Shown here in pieces: positions 9,862 to 20,642 of a DNA stretch of 64,000 bases; position 1 is the first letter of the stretch, and every line of letters starts with the position of its first letter. The stretch lies in contig NZ_JAJONA010000001.1 in NCBI RefSeq assembly GCF_024699985.1, positions 310,001 through 374,000 of the forward strand, given 5' to 3'. Source of the stretch: Phenylobacterium sp. J367 (GTDB lineage: Bacteria; Pseudomonadota; Alphaproteobacteria; Caulobacterales; Caulobacteraceae). Below the pieces are notes generated by a model. That model searched no databases, was not told the origin of the DNA, and saw nothing but the letters and a program-made list of their open reading frames with translations. The position numbers were made by a program, and so were the translations under genes.

Positions 9862-11649
9862 TCAGACCTTCACGCCCCCGCTGGACAGCTTCTCGAAAAC
9901 GCCCTTGGTGACCTTCACATAGCCCTTCTTCGGGTCATGGAAGAACAGCGGGCCCTTGATCCTGGCCGGGTCGAAGCCGTCGGCCACCAGGTCGAACTTG
10001 CGCAGCTTGAAGGTGCCGGTGGTGGCCAGGCCCGGGAGCAGGCGGACGAACAGCGGCTGGGCGTAGGTCGGCAGCTCGCGGGCCACATGCTCGCCGAACG
10101 TCCCGATGTCGAAGTCGCCGTTGACCACCAGGGCGGCCATGCCGGCCCGGCCGTCGGCGCCGGCCAGCTCGACGCCGTAGACATTGGCCTCCTCGACGCC
10201 CGGCGCGGCCAGCAGGCGTTCGGCCACCTCGTTCGTGGAGACGTTCTCGCCCTTCCAGCGGAAGGTGTCGCCGATCCGGTCGACGAAGTAGAGATAGCCG
10301 TCGGCGTCGGTCTTCATCAGGTCGCCGGTGGCGAACCAGCGGTCGCCCTTCTCGAAGACGTCGCGCAGCACCTTCTTCTCCGACGCCGCCTTGTCGACGT
10401 AGCCGGTGTAGTCGCTGCGGGCGTCGCCGCCGATCCTGCCGATGCACTCGCCGATCTGGCCGGGGCCGGCCTCGATGCAGAAGCCGTCGGTCCCGCGGAT
10501 CGGCTTCTCGTTCTCCACATCGAACTGGATCAGCCGCACGTTGAAGCGCTTGCGCAGCCACTTGGGCGCACGGCCGACCGCGCCCTCGCGGCCGTCGAAG
10601 TTGAAGAGCGAGACATTGCCCTCGGTGGAGCCGTAGAACTCCAGGATCTCGGGGATGCGGAACCGGCGCTTCAGCTCCGGCCAGACGTCGGGCCTGAGCC
10701 CGTTGCCGAACGCCAGGCGGATCTTGTGGCGGGTCTCGTAGGGGCTCTCCGGCGCGTTCACCAGATAGCGGCAGAGCTCGCCGATATAGACGAACATGGT
10801 GCAGCTCTCGGCCACCACATCTTCCCAGAAGTGGCTGGCGGAGAAGCGGCGGCGCAGCACCAGGGAGCCGCCGTTCAGCAGGGCCGCGCCCACCGCGCAG
10901 AGGCCGCCGGTGGCGTGGTAGAGCGGCAGGGTGATGTAGATCCGGTCGGACGCCTTGGCCCCCGTGGAGCCCGCGAAGCCGCGCATGTAGAGCTGGGCCC
11001 GCTGGTGGGTGATCTTCGCCGCCTTGGGCAGGCCGGTGGTCCCCGAGGTGAAGATGTAGAGGGCGGTGTCCCGGGCCCGGATGTCCTCGCGCACGCCCTT
11101 GTCGGGCGGCAGCATGCTGCAGCTCTTCAGCGCCTGGACCAGATCGCGCTGGTCGCCGTGGGCCGGGCCCAGGACCCATTGCTGCAGGGTGCGGTCGAGC
11201 AGCGGCTTCGCCTGCTCGAACACCGGCGAGGTCTCGGCGTCGACGATCACGTGCTGGGCCTGGGAGATGTTCAGGCAGTGGGCCAGCGGCAGGCCGGCGA
11301 GCTGGTTGTTGATCAGGGCGGTGACCACGCCGACCTTGGAGAGGCCGTACCAGACGCAGAAGTACTCCAGCCGGTTCGGCATGAAGAGCGCCACGGTCTG
11401 GCCGCGCCGGATGCCCAGCCCCTTGGCCCAGTGGGCGAAGCGGTTGGCGATGGCGTCCATCTCGCCATAGGTGACGGTGCGCCCCTCGAAGGTGATGGCC
11501 GGCCGCTCGCGCCACCGCTCCACCGCCGCCTGGACGTCGTCGCAGATCAGGTTGGGGCTGTCGGGGGCGATGGACTTCACCCCCTTCAGCGTGCGGTTCA
11601 GCCCGCGCAGAAAACGCCACTCGCGCTGCAGCCGTGCCTTAAGGCGCAT
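9862..11649 (-). CDS. Long-chain / very-long-chain acyl-CoA synthetase (AMP-forming, FATP-like)
   Basis: A 595-residue adenylate-forming enzyme that activates fatty acids to acyl-CoA. The P-loop motif IFTSGTTGLPKAAKITH is near residue 205, the YGSTEGNVSLFNF motif near 345, the ATGDLMKTDADGYLYFVDRIGD hinge near 450, and the C-terminal lysine region TGTFKLRKFDLV near 560. The internal layout (CDDVQAAVERW, then FHDPKKGYV at the end) matches the FadD/FATP-type synthetases of Caulobacterales rather than short-chain Acs. The ATG at 11649 (MRLKARLQREW) is preferred to one 23 codons upstream, which adds only a Pro/Arg-rich leader. It is monocistronic, and the substrate chain length is not read from sequence. 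Confidence 0.9.
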   Translation of the reverse strand: MRLKARLQREWRFLRGLNRTLKGVKSIAPDSPNLICDDVQAAVERWRERPAITFEGRTVTYGEMDAIANRFAHWAKGLGIRRGQTVALFMPNRLEYFCVWYGLSKVGVVTALINNQLAGLPLAHCLNISQAQHVIVDAETSPVFEQAKPLLDRTLQQWVLGPAHGDQRDLVQALKSCSMLPPDKGVREDIRARDTALYIFTSGTTGLPKAAKITHQRAQLYMRGFAGSTGAKASDRIYITLPLYHATGGLCAVGAALLNGGSLVLRRRFSASHFWEDVVAESCTMFVYIGELCRYLVNAPESPYETRHKIRLAFGNGLRPDVWPELKRRFRIPEILEFYGSTEGNVSLFNFDGREGAVGRAPKWLRKRFNVRLIQFDVENEKPIRGTDGFCIEAGPGQIGECIGRIGGDARSDYTGYVDKAASEKKVLRDVFEKGDRWFATGDLMKTDADGYLYFVDRIGDTFRWKGENVSTNEVAERLLAAPGVEEANVYGVELAGADGRAGMAALVVNGDFDIGTFGEHVARELPTYAQPLFVRLLPGLATTGTFKLRKFDLVADGFDPARIKGPLFFHDPKKGYVKVTKGVFEKLSSGGVKV

Positions 11650-12037
11650 CCAATCCTCCGACCTGAGGGGCGAGCTTGGAGGGGGCCGCCGGGGCCGGTC
11701 AAGCAACCGTGGCGACACCGATGGTCACATCTGCGACGCGGGGTCCAGGGCGCGGCGTTCGCGCCACAGGCGAGCGGTCAGGATCGACCAGCTTCAGAAT
11801 AAGGTCATTGCACGGCGCCGCTTGCCCGAATTCCGCCACCCTGGCGAAGACGCCACAGGCATTCGCGCCGCCACGTGCGTGTATTCAAAGGCATTTTCAG
11901 AGATTGCAGGTCGATACGTCCGACGCAGGAAGACGGACGACAGTCTCCAATAGTCAAGCTCGCCGGATCACGATTTGGGAACCGGCCCGGGCATGGCCGA
12001 GTTCACCGCTCCACGAGATTTCCTGGAGGGACTGAGC
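11650..12037. other. Intergenic region, 388 bases
   Basis: This lies between the divergent acyl-CoA synthetase and the Pro/Ala-rich membrane protein. Open frames here lack coding character. It must hold both promoters. A weak inverted repeat CGTCC-N12-GGACG lies near 11918. The only clear element is the ribosome site CTGGAGG just upstream of 12038. I see nothing else in it. Confidence 0.5.
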
Positions 12038-12945
12038 ATGTCCATGAACCAAACCACGTCCCCGCGCACCGGCGCCTCCGTGCTGGATGCGCCCCTCGAC
12101 CGCCCGGTGACCGGCGCCGCCCCGTCGGGCCCCAATCCGCTCGACGCGCCGCTCGACAGGCCGTCGGCGGTGGCGTCCGGCGTCAATCCGCTCGACGCGC
12201 CGATCGCGGCGCGGGCGACGACCGCCCCGACCTCGACGGTCAATCCGCTCGACGCGCCGGTGACCACCACCCGGCCGATGACCCCGGCGCCGGATCCGTA
12301 CGTCGCCGAGCCGGCCGCCGCAGCCGCCGCGCCGGCCTATACGGCCGAGCCGGTCTATACGACCCGGGCCGAGGCCGAGCCGATGGCGCCCCCGCCGCCC
12401 GCGCCGCCGCGGTGAAGAAGTCGCCGATCCCGGTGGCCGCGGTCGCCGTGGGCGCCGTGGCGCTGGTCGGCCTCGCCGCCGCCGGCTGGTACATGAGCCG
12501 TCCGGGCGACACCGGCATGGCCGAACTGAACCCCGGTGAGCCGACCGCCGTCGCCACCGCCCCCGCCGCGCCGATGGCGCCGATGACCTCGACGCCGGCG
12601 CTCGAGACCGCCCAGGCCCCGCCGGCCGTGAACGCCGGCGCCACCGAGCGCGCCGCCGCCGCCGAGCGCACGGCTCCGATCCGCACGGCCCAGGCCCCGC
12701 GGACCCGTCCCGCCGCCGCCGCCAGCGCCACGTCGGGCGAGACGGCCATCGACGCCAGCGGCACCGCCGAACTGCCGGCCGGCCCGCAGCCCTACGCCGG
12801 CGCGGCCACGCCCTCGACGGCCACCGTGGACAGCCCGCCGGCCGTCACCCCGGCCCCCGTCGCCCCGGCCAGCCCGCCGGTCGTGACCCCGGTCCCGATC
12901 CCGGAACCGATCCCGGCCGATCCGGCCACGACGACCACGCCGTAA
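12038..12945 (+). CDS. Pro/Ala-rich single-pass membrane protein with LDAP repeats (frameshifted)
   Basis: The joined product is about 300 residues. The cytoplasmic N-terminus carries four copies of a short motif: SVLDAPLDRP, NPLDAPLDRP, NPLDAPIAAR and NPLDAPVTTT. One membrane segment follows (IPVAAVAVGAVALVGLAAAGWYM), then about 150 residues of low-complexity Pro/Ala/Thr, probably periplasmic. The frame breaks near 12408 (CCGCGGTGAAGAAG); one missing base makes a false stop, and the downstream VKKSPIPVAAVAV continues at once. I do not recognise a family. The Pro/Ala tail could span the periplasm or wall as a TonB-like arm would, but no TonB C-terminal domain is present. Confidence 0.7.
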
Positions 12946-12969
12946 GGCCACCCCTTTCCGTTGGGGATG

Positions 12970-12998
12970 AAGGGCGGTCCCGCACCGGGGCCGCCCTT
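12970..12998 (+). terminator. Rho-independent terminator after Pro/Ala-rich membrane protein
   Basis: A hairpin with arms AAGGGCGGTCCCG and CGGGGCCGCCCTT is followed by CTCTTTG, 25 bases after the stop at 12945. The arms pair over eight GC-rich bases at the base of the stem with one mismatch above. The T tract is short. Confidence 0.6.
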
Positions 12999-13048
12999 CT
13001 CTTTGCCCAGGCCCGCGCCATGACGGTCAGAAGGGGCGAGGGCCACAG

Positions 13049-13346
13049 ATGCGCTACGAAGCCGAGTGCGAGGTCTGGCTGTGGACCGCCGAGACGGCGG
13101 CCTGGCATTTCGTCACCCTGCCGAAGGACGTGGCCGACGGCATCCGGGCGCTGACCGCCGGGCCGCGGCGCGGCTGGGGCTCGGTCAGGATCACCGCGAC
13201 GATCGGCGGGACGAGTTGGAAGACCTCGGTCTTCCCGGAAAAGCGCTCCGGCTCTTTCCTCCTGCCGATCAAGGCCGAGGTGCGGACGAGGGAAAAAAAT
13301 CTCTGCCGGCGACACCGTCACCGTGGCCGTTGACGTCGACTTCTAG
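13049..13346 (+). CDS. DUF1905 family protein (frameshifted)
   Basis: A small beta-barrel protein of about 98 residues. The signature is visible as WLWTAETAAWHFVTLPKDVADGIR, then GWGSVRITATIGGTSWKTSVFPEKRSGSFLLPIKAEVR and, after the shift, GDTVTVAVDVDF. DUF1905 proteins are small cytoplasmic proteins of unknown function, often fused to YdeI-like domains; here the domain stands alone. The frame breaks near 13292 in a run of seven A where six would keep frame, one of the few shifts in an A run. It follows the terminator at 12998, so it is likely its own unit. Confidence 0.82.
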
Positions 13347-13427
13347 CCATACCGCCGCTCGCCCACTGTAGTTTTGCGTAGGCGCAACCGGTGTCATCCT
13401 GCGCCATAGGGAGGGTCCTGATCGAGG

Positions 13428-13688
13428 ATGGACCCGATGCCCCGGCCGTATTCCGCCGTCGCCCGCCAGCCGCGGCACGCCTACGCGCGCTTGGCCGCAC
13501 GCCGCGGCCCCGCGCGTTCCACCTCGGTGGGGCCGGAGGTGCTGGCGTCCATGGCCCTGGACGGCAGGAACCCCCGCCGGCGTCCGTCGGTCCGCCTGCT
13601 GCGCCTGCTGGCCCTCCTGGTGGCGATGGCGCTGTGCGGCGCCTTCTGGCTCGGGCTCTCGGACGCCGCCCTGCGCGTTCTGGGCTGA
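13428..13688 (+). CDS. Small single-pass membrane protein, hypothetical
   Basis: An 86-residue reading frame with a basic, Arg-rich N-terminal half and one C-terminal hydrophobic helix (LLRLLALLVAMALCGAFWLGL). A GGAGGGTCCTGATCGAGG stretch upstream could supply a ribosome site. I do not recognise a family. The coding case rests on the helix, the start context and the fit between two real genes. It could be a chance frame in GC-rich DNA. Confidence 0.42.
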   Translation: MDPMPRPYSAVARQPRHAYARLAARRGPARSTSVGPEVLASMALDGRNPRRRPSVRLLRLLALLVAMALCGAFWLGLSDAALRVLG

Positions 13689-13752
13689 CGCCCCCGAGGT
13701 CATCCGCGGTTCAGGCCGCGTCCTTGAGCATGGGCCGCGAAACGGAGGTCCC

Positions 13753-14356
13753 ATGCGACGCCCCACGCTCATCGCCCTGGCCGTCACGGCCGCCGCCGCC
13801 CTCCCCGCCCTGGCCGCCTCGGCGAGCTGGCGGCACGACGCGAAGCCCGCCGACGTCCGCCGCCTAGAACGGCTGGACGAGGCCTGGCACCAGGCGACCG
13901 CCGAGGCCCGCCGGGCCGGCCAGGGCCGCGCGCTCGCCGCGCTCGGCCGGCTCGCCGATCCGAAGGCGGCCCTGGCCTCGCGGCCCGAGCCGACGCCGGG
14001 AACTTACCGCTGCCGGACCGTCAAGCTCGGGTCCGGCGGACGTCCCGGCGGACTGGGCCTCGTCGCCTACGGCTGGTTCGCCTGCAAGGTGGACCTCTCG
14101 CCCGGCGGGGACCTGACGCTGACCAAGACCACGGGGTCGCAGCGGCCCATGGGCCACCTCTATCCGGACAGCCGCCGGCGCCCTCGTCTACCTGGGCGCG
14201 GTGGCCTGGGGGACCGAGGGGCGCGCCGCCTATGGCCGCGATCCCGAGCGGGACCAGGTGGGCGTCGTCGAGCGGATCGGCGAGCGGACCTGGCGCCTCG
14301 TCCTGCCCTTCCCGAAACAGGAATCGACCCTCGACCTGATCGAGCTCCGCCGCTGA
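13753..14356 (+). CDS. DUF4893 domain-containing exported protein (frameshifted)
   Basis: About 200 residues with a cleavable signal peptide (MRRPTLIALAVTAAAALPALAASA). The mature part has the DUF4893 pattern: an early helix LERLDEAWHQATAEAR, then GTYRCRTVKLG, YGWFACKVD and GSQRPMGHLYPD, and after the shift LVYLGAVAWGTEGRAAYGRD and WRLVLPFPKQESTLDLIEL. The family is periplasmic, of unknown function, and typical of Caulobacterales and Sphingomonadales. The frame breaks near 14175 (AGCCGCCGGCG), where removing one C restores the C-terminal third. It is probably monocistronic, 43 bases ahead of the next gene. Confidence 0.83.
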
Positions 14357-14398
14357 GCCAAGCTTGACAGGCGGCGCGGCTGGGGTTGGCTTCGGGTC

Positions 14399-15129
14399 AT
14401 GGAAAACGCTCCGCGCCCCACCCTTTTCGCCCCCGCCTCCATCCCTGACCGCCGCGCCGTCCTGACGGGCGCGGCGGGCGCGCTCCTCGCCGGTCCGGCC
14501 CTGGCCCAGGCGCCGCGCCCGAGCGTCTGGCGGTTCGACAACCTGAAGCGCCTGGGCGGCCTGCCCATCGAGCTGATCGGCTCGCCCGACTTCGCGGCGG
14601 GTCCGTTCGGCCGGGCGGTCGGCTTCGACGGCGTCGGCGACGGCATCCTCGTGCCCCAGCACCCCCTGGCCGGGGCGGCGGCCTTCACCATCGAGGCGGT
14701 CATCCGTCCGGATGGCGGGGCGACCGAGCAGCGCTGGCTGCACCTCGCCGAGGACCCCGCCTTGCCGGCCTCGGCGGACGTCTCGGGGGGACGCGGATGA
14801 TGTTCGAGACCCGGACGACGCCGGCCGGCTGGTATCTCGACGCCTTCATCAAGGGCCCCGGCTACAGCCAGACCCTGGCCCGGCCGGAGAAGGTCCGCCA
14901 GCTCGGCCGCTGGCACCATGTGGCCCAGGTGTGCGACGGGCGGCGCTACGCCACCTTCGTCAACGGGGAGCTGGAGGCGGAGGCCGAGGTCGCCTTCACG
15001 CCCCAGGGCCCGGGCCGCAGCTCGGTGGGCGTCAGGATGGACCATGTCGACTGGTTCAAGGGCGCGATCGCGGTCGCCCGCTTCACGCCCCGGGCGCTGA
15101 CGCCCGCCCAGTTCACGATGATGCGCTAG
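14399..15129 (+). CDS. LamG-like (concanavalin fold) exported protein (frameshifted)
   Basis: About 243 residues. The N-terminus has a twin-arginine-like signal, DRRAVLTGAAGALLAGPALAQA. The mature region reads as one LamG/laminin-G jellyroll: RFDNLKRLGGLPIEL, AVGFDGVGDGILVP, FTIEAVIRPDGG, then RTTPAGWYLDAFI, WHHVAQVCDGRRYATFVNGE and RFTPRALTPAQF. Such domains bind carbohydrate or act as protein-interaction modules in the periplasm; no catalytic residues are visible. The frame breaks near 14790 in a run of six G, and adding one G joins the halves. It is convergent with the racemase gene 6 bases away. Confidence 0.8.
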
Positions 15130-15135
15130 GGCCGA

Positions 15136-15846
15136 CTAGCCGACCGGCACCTGCGGCACGGGTTCGTAGCCCAGGCAGACCGCCACGCAGCGGCGCGCCA
15201 GCAGGTCGCCGGAATCGATGAACTCGACCTTCAGGTCCTCCGGCCCGAGCACCAGCGGCACCTCGGTGCAGCCGGCCACGATGCATTCCGCGCCGTCGGC
15301 GATCAGGTCCTCGGCCAGCCCCTGCATGGCGCGGCGGACGTCCGGCCCCACGTCGCCGCCCTTGATGCGGTAGAGCACCGCCATGAAGGCCTCCTGCCGC
15401 TCGGGCGGCAGGGCCACGAGGCCCATGGCCTGCGCGGCGAGGTATTCGCGATAGAGGCGCAGCGCGCCCTTGGTGCCGAGCACGCCGGCCCGCACCGCGC
15501 CGGTGGCGTGGGCCGCCTGGGCGCCCGTCTCGATCAGGTCGATCAGCGGCAGGCCCGACGCCCGCTGGATCAGGTCGGCATGGGCGTGGGCGGTGTTGCA
15601 GGCGATGGCGAGCACGTCGGCGCCGGCGCCCTGCAGCGCCCCGGCCATCTCGGCCAGCACCGGGCCCGCGCCGGAGCCCGGCACATTGCGGTCGGGCACC
15701 TGGGGATTGATGTCCACCAGCACCCGGATGTGGTCCTGATCGCGCTCGGCCGGGGTGTAGGCCTGCAGCCGGGCCAGGAAATCCAGCGTCGCCGCCGGGC
15801 CCATCCCGCCCAGCACGCCGAGGGTCAGCGAGGCGTGACTATCCAC
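15136..15846 (-). CDS. Aspartate/glutamate racemase family protein
   Basis: A 236-residue PLP-independent racemase of the Asp/Glu/hydantoin family. Both catalytic cysteines are present: Cys83 in ACNTAHAHADLIQ and Cys193 in VAGCTEVPLVL. The N-terminal LGVLGGMGPAATLDFL glycine motif is also typical of the YgeA/aspartate racemase branch. It may interconvert D- and L-aspartate or another amino acid; the exact substrate cannot be read. The D-cysteine desulfhydrase gene lies 33 bases upstream on the same strand, suggesting a shared D-amino acid metabolism operon. Confidence 0.9.
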   Translation of the reverse strand: MDSHASLTLGVLGGMGPAATLDFLARLQAYTPAERDQDHIRVLVDINPQVPDRNVPGSGAGPVLAEMAGALQGAGADVLAIACNTAHAHADLIQRASGLPLIDLIETGAQAAHATGAVRAGVLGTKGALRLYREYLAAQAMGLVALPPERQEAFMAVLYRIKGGDVGPDVRRAMQGLAEDLIADGAECIVAGCTEVPLVLGPEDLKVEFIDSGDLLARRCVAVCLGYEPVPQVPVG

Positions 15847-15879
15847 GAAATACCTCCACGCCGAGCGTCGGGCGCTCCC

Positions 15880-16899
15880 TCATCCCATCCTGCCTTCGAG
15901 CTCGGTCTGGTAGCCGAACAGCCCCTGCGCACCGCCGGTGTGCAGGAAGACCACGTTCTCGCCGTCGAAGGCGCCCTGGCCGGCCAGGTCGATCAGGCCC
16001 TTCATCGCCTTCCCGGAATAGACCGGGTCCAGCAGGATGCCGTCGGTGCGGGCCGCCAGCGTCAGGGCGTCGATCACCGCCTGGTCGATCAGGCCGTAGC
16101 CCGCGCCCACGTAGTTGCAGTCGGCGACGACCATGTCGCGGGTGACGCGGTCGGGATGGCCCAGCAGGTCGGCGGTCTCCTGGGCGAGCTTGAAGACGTT
16201 GGCCTCCTGGGTCTCCTTCGGCGCGCGCACGCCGATGCCGAGCACCGGGATGTCCGCGCCCATGACCGCGAGGCCGGCCACCAGGCCCGCGTGGGTGCCG
16301 GCCGAGCCGGTGGCGGTCACGATGCGGTCGACCTCCAGGCCGAGCTCATTGGCCTGCATGACGATCTCCATGGCGCATTCCACATAGCCCAGGGCGCCGA
16401 TGATGTTGGAACCGCCGCCCGGGATCACGTAGGGCCGCCCCCCGCGCTCGGCCACCTCGGCGGCGACCTCGGCGAGCTGCTGGTTCATGTCCGTGCCGGC
16501 CGGCACGTGGCGGACCTTGGCGCCCAGCAGCTCGTCCAGCAGGACGTTGCCCGAGCGGTTGTAGTCCTGGGCCTGGGAGCCGGTGCGGTGCTCCAGGATG
16601 ATCTCGCAGGCGAGGCCGAACTTCGCCGCCGCCGCCGCCGTCTGGCGGACGTGGTTGGACTGCACCGCGCCCTGGGTCACCAGGGTGTCAGCGTCGTTGG
16701 CGAGCGCGTCGCCCAGCAGGTACTCGAGCTTGCGGGTCTTGTTGCCGCCGCCGGCGAGGCCCGTGCAGTCGTCGCGCTTGATCCACAGCATCGGCCCGCC
16801 GCCGGGCGAGCCCGACAGCGCCTCGGTCAGGCGGGGCAGCGGCTCCAGCGGCGTGGGCAGGTGGGCGAAGCGGACGGGATTGAAGCGGGCGAGATGCAT
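15880..16899 (-). CDS. dcyD: D-cysteine desulfhydrase (PLP-dependent)
   Basis: A 339-residue fold-type II PLP enzyme of the ACC deaminase/D-cysteine desulfhydrase family, breaking D-cysteine to pyruvate, sulfide and ammonia. The PLP lysine is Lys54 in LAGGGNKTRKLEYLLGDAL, preceded by LWIKRDDCTG. The GAVQSNHVRQTAAAAAKFG motif follows near residue 79, and the glycine-rich VTATGSAGTHAGL phosphate loop is near 195. Length matches the family. Separation of D-cysteine desulfhydrase from ACC deaminase by eye is not certain. It is probably cotranscribed with the racemase downstream. Confidence 0.88.
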   Translation of the reverse strand: MHLARFNPVRFAHLPTPLEPLPRLTEALSGSPGGGPMLWIKRDDCTGLAGGGNKTRKLEYLLGDALANDADTLVTQGAVQSNHVRQTAAAAAKFGLACEIILEHRTGSQAQDYNRSGNVLLDELLGAKVRHVPAGTDMNQQLAEVAAEVAERGGRPYVIPGGGSNIIGALGYVECAMEIVMQANELGLEVDRIVTATGSAGTHAGLVAGLAVMGADIPVLGIGVRAPKETQEANVFKLAQETADLLGHPDRVTRDMVVADCNYVGAGYGLIDQAVIDALTLAARTDGILLDPVYSGKAMKGLIDLAGQGAFDGENVVFLHTGGAQGLFGYQTELEGRMG

Positions 16900-16977
16900 G
16901 GTCGCGGGTTAGCACTCGCCCGCGCGCCGCGCGAGCCCTTACCGCCCCTGTGAACGACAGCGGACGGGGGAGGAAAT

Positions 16978-17437
16978 CTACGGGCGGAGCTTCGCCGGCA
17001 GGGCCGCGACCTGGGCCTCGCTGAGCTTCATCACCGATTCCGGGATGCACGGGCTGGTGTAGCCGCCGACGTGGCGGACGCCGATGTCGAGATCGATGGG
17101 GGCGCAGGCGATCGTGCTGCCCGGCGGCGAGCGCATGATCAGCGGGTCGGAACTGGTGGCGCCGGCCAGGCAGGCGCCGCTCATACCGATCCGGTAGGCG
17201 CCGCGGCCCTGGACGTCGATCAGCAGGGTGCGGTTGTCGGCGATGGTGTGGTTGCGGATGTCCGAGGTGCGGAAGCAGTCGCCGGACGCGAGACGGGTCC
17301 CGGGCGGCGGCGCGGGCGCAACGGCGGCGGCCTCCGCGGCCAGCACGGAGCGCGGGGGGCGAGGTCGGGGCGCAGGCGCCGAGTCCCGCGGCGAGCGCCA
17401 GGGCGAGGGCTTGAGCCAGGGTCGGGGCGGGGTTCAT
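16978..17437 (-). CDS. DUF6491-like lipoprotein (frameshifted)
   Basis: About 152 residues. The N-terminus has a lipoprotein signal with lipobox GLGACAPTS. After the shift comes a compact domain: [41 protein letters not shown] and [35 protein letters not shown]. The CF..sdI.nh tiADn.tL pattern matches the DUF6491 proteins of Caulobacterales, function unknown. The frame breaks near 17355 in a run of six C, and one fewer joins the halves. The ATG at 17437 is preferred to that at 17443, because the GGAGGAGG site then sits about eight bases away. Confidence 0.76.
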
Positions 17438-17540
17438 CGGCATTCCTCCTCCTGTCTGAAGCATACGACCGCCCCCGGTGTTCCCGCGACGGAATTCGGT
17501 GGCGCCGCCGGATCGATGGGCGTAGCGTCGCCGCCGTCCT

Positions 17541-17625
17541 CGGGGGGCCGCGCATGAGCGGCTGAGAGGTGGGTGAGCCCACGACCCGTCGAACCTGATC
17601 CGGGTCATGCCGGCGAAGGGAAGGC
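17541..17625 (+). promoter_or_regulatory. TPP riboswitch (THI element)
   Basis: The conserved thiamin pyrophosphate aptamer is visible in order: GGCTGAGAGGTGGG near 17560, ACCCGTCGAACCTGATC near 17584, and CGGGTCATGCCGGCGAAGGG near 17601. These match the pyrimidine-sensor and pyrophosphate-sensor helices of the THI box. It lies about 50 bases ahead of thiC on the same strand, the usual site. Binding of TPP would lower thiC expression; whether this acts on translation or transcription cannot be read. Confidence 0.95.
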
Positions 17626-17674
17626 CCGTCCGACCTGACGCCCGTGATCCGTCCAGAACGGAGATGCGCGCGCC

Positions 17675-19535
<1,861 letters not shown>

Positions 19536-19548
19536 GCAGACAGCAAAA

Positions 19549-19568
19549 GGGCCCGCCGAGGCGGGCCC
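19549..19568 (+). terminator. Hairpin terminator after thiC
   Basis: A perfect hairpin, GGGCCCGC-CGAG-GCGGGCCC, starts 13 bases after the thiC stop. There is no T tract on the plus strand, but AAAA precedes it, so on the minus strand it could also serve the convergent small membrane gene. Confidence 0.6.
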
Positions 19569-19592
19569 TGGCCGATCGGCGTTGGCGCCGGA

Positions 19593-19800
19593 TCAGTCCT
19601 GTTCGGCCTTGGCCTTGACGGGCGCCGGCCAGACCCGGACGCAGACCGCGACCGTCACCGAGCCCAGGACCGCCGCCGCGGCGCCCAGCCACTGGAACGG
19701 GGGTCATGCCGAGCGCCGCATAGTGGCCGGCCGCGCCGCCGCACCCGAACACCAGGAGCGCCGAGCCCCACTCGGCGAATTCCTTAGACGTGACGTTCAT
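19593..19800 (-). CDS. Small two-helix membrane protein (frameshifted)
   Basis: About 68 residues. The start MNVTSKEFAEWGSALLVFGCGGAAGHYAALGM leads into a second hydrophobic segment FQWLGAAAAVLGSVTVAVCVRVWPAP after correction, ending KAKAEQD. The frame breaks near 19704 in a run of five C; one fewer restores the second helix. No family is recognised. The composition and the two-helix layout support a real small membrane protein. It is convergent with thiC. Confidence 0.55.
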
Positions 19801-19876
19801 GGCGGAGCGCCCCCAACGACCTGGCGATTGATGCAGGCGTTCAGATAGCCGGGGGGGACGGTTCGCTCGCTATGCG

Positions 19877-20326
19877 TCACGGCGGCGCAGCGGACTGCGC
19901 CAGGCGCAAGGCTACTGCAGGGGCGCCGCCAAGGGTCGCGCGGGCCTCACGGCATGCCGCCTCGCAGCGCCGGCAGGCTTCTCCGCAGATCCGGCAGTGC
20001 TCCATCCGGTCCGCGTGCGATTCGCATTCCTCGGCGCAGAGGCGGCAGGCCTCCTCGCAGGTGGCGAGCAGGCTGGCGATGAGAAGCTCGTTGCTGCCGC
20101 TGCGGCGCGTGGCCACCTGGCCGGTGGCTGTGCAGACGTCGGCGCAGTCCAGGCATGTGCGGATGCACTGGACCATGTGCTGGACCATCTCCTCACCCAA
20201 ACAAGCGTCGGCGCAGGACGTGCAGGTCTGGGCGCAGTCGTAGCATTCCTCGATGCAGCGGATCAGGGCCTCGTTCGTGTCGCCGCGGACGTGCGGATGC
20301 GTGGCGATCATCTCGTGCGCGTGCAT
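19877..20326 (-). CDS. Cysteine-rich four-helix-bundle copper-binding protein (Csp-like)
   Basis: About 149 residues with repeated helical CxxxC spacing: IRCIEECYDCAQTCTSCADACLGE, MVQCIRTCLDCADVCTATGQV, LATCEEACRLCAEECESH and CRICGEACRRCEAACREA. This is the DUF326/four-helix bundle family that includes copper storage protein Csp. Members line the bundle core with cysteine thiols that hold many Cu(I) ions. No signal peptide is seen, suggesting a cytosolic Csp3-like form. The ATG at 20326 was chosen because AAGGAGT lies just upstream. The His-containing start (MHAHEMIATHPH) may add metal ligands. Confidence 0.87.
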   Translation of the reverse strand: MHAHEMIATHPHVRGDTNEALIRCIEECYDCAQTCTSCADACLGEEMVQHMVQCIRTCLDCADVCTATGQVATRRSGSNELLIASLLATCEEACRLCAEECESHADRMEHCRICGEACRRCEAACREARATLGGAPAVALRLAQSAAPP

Positions 20327-20642
20327 GCCGGGACTCCTTGTTGCGATGGGGGATGTCGCATCAACAGCCGCCCGGCCCCAGCGTTCCGGGCCGACCCGTT
20401 CACGAAAGGCGGAGAGTCCGACGCCGCCGCGCCCGCAAGGCAAAGCGCCGCCATGGTTCATCATCGGGTCATCCGCGGCATGGCATCAAGCGTCCACGGA
20501 CCTTTCTGGAGAGGGTCTTTCGAGGTCCATTCGGCGGACGCTGGTCGCGCTGCCGGACGGCTGTCCCCGCGCCCCTTGCGGCCGCGCCGGGGGCACGGGG
20601 CGGTCCCTGGACCCGGGGACCGCCCCACCCTTCCAGCGGGGA
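20327..20642. other. Intergenic region, 316 bases
   Basis: It lies between the Csp-like gene and the zinc metallopeptidase gene, both on the minus strand, and so holds the peptidase terminator and the Csp promoter. The terminator hairpin is listed separately. Apart from the ribosome site near 20335 I see no further element. Confidence 0.5.
20597..20626 (-). terminator. Strong hairpin after zinc metallopeptidase gene
   Basis: Perfect 11-base arms, GGGGCGGTCCC (20597 to 20607) and GGGACCGCCCC (20616 to 20626), with an eight-base loop. It begins 16 bases beyond the metallopeptidase stop on the minus strand. There is no T run, so termination may be factor-assisted. Confidence 0.6.
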
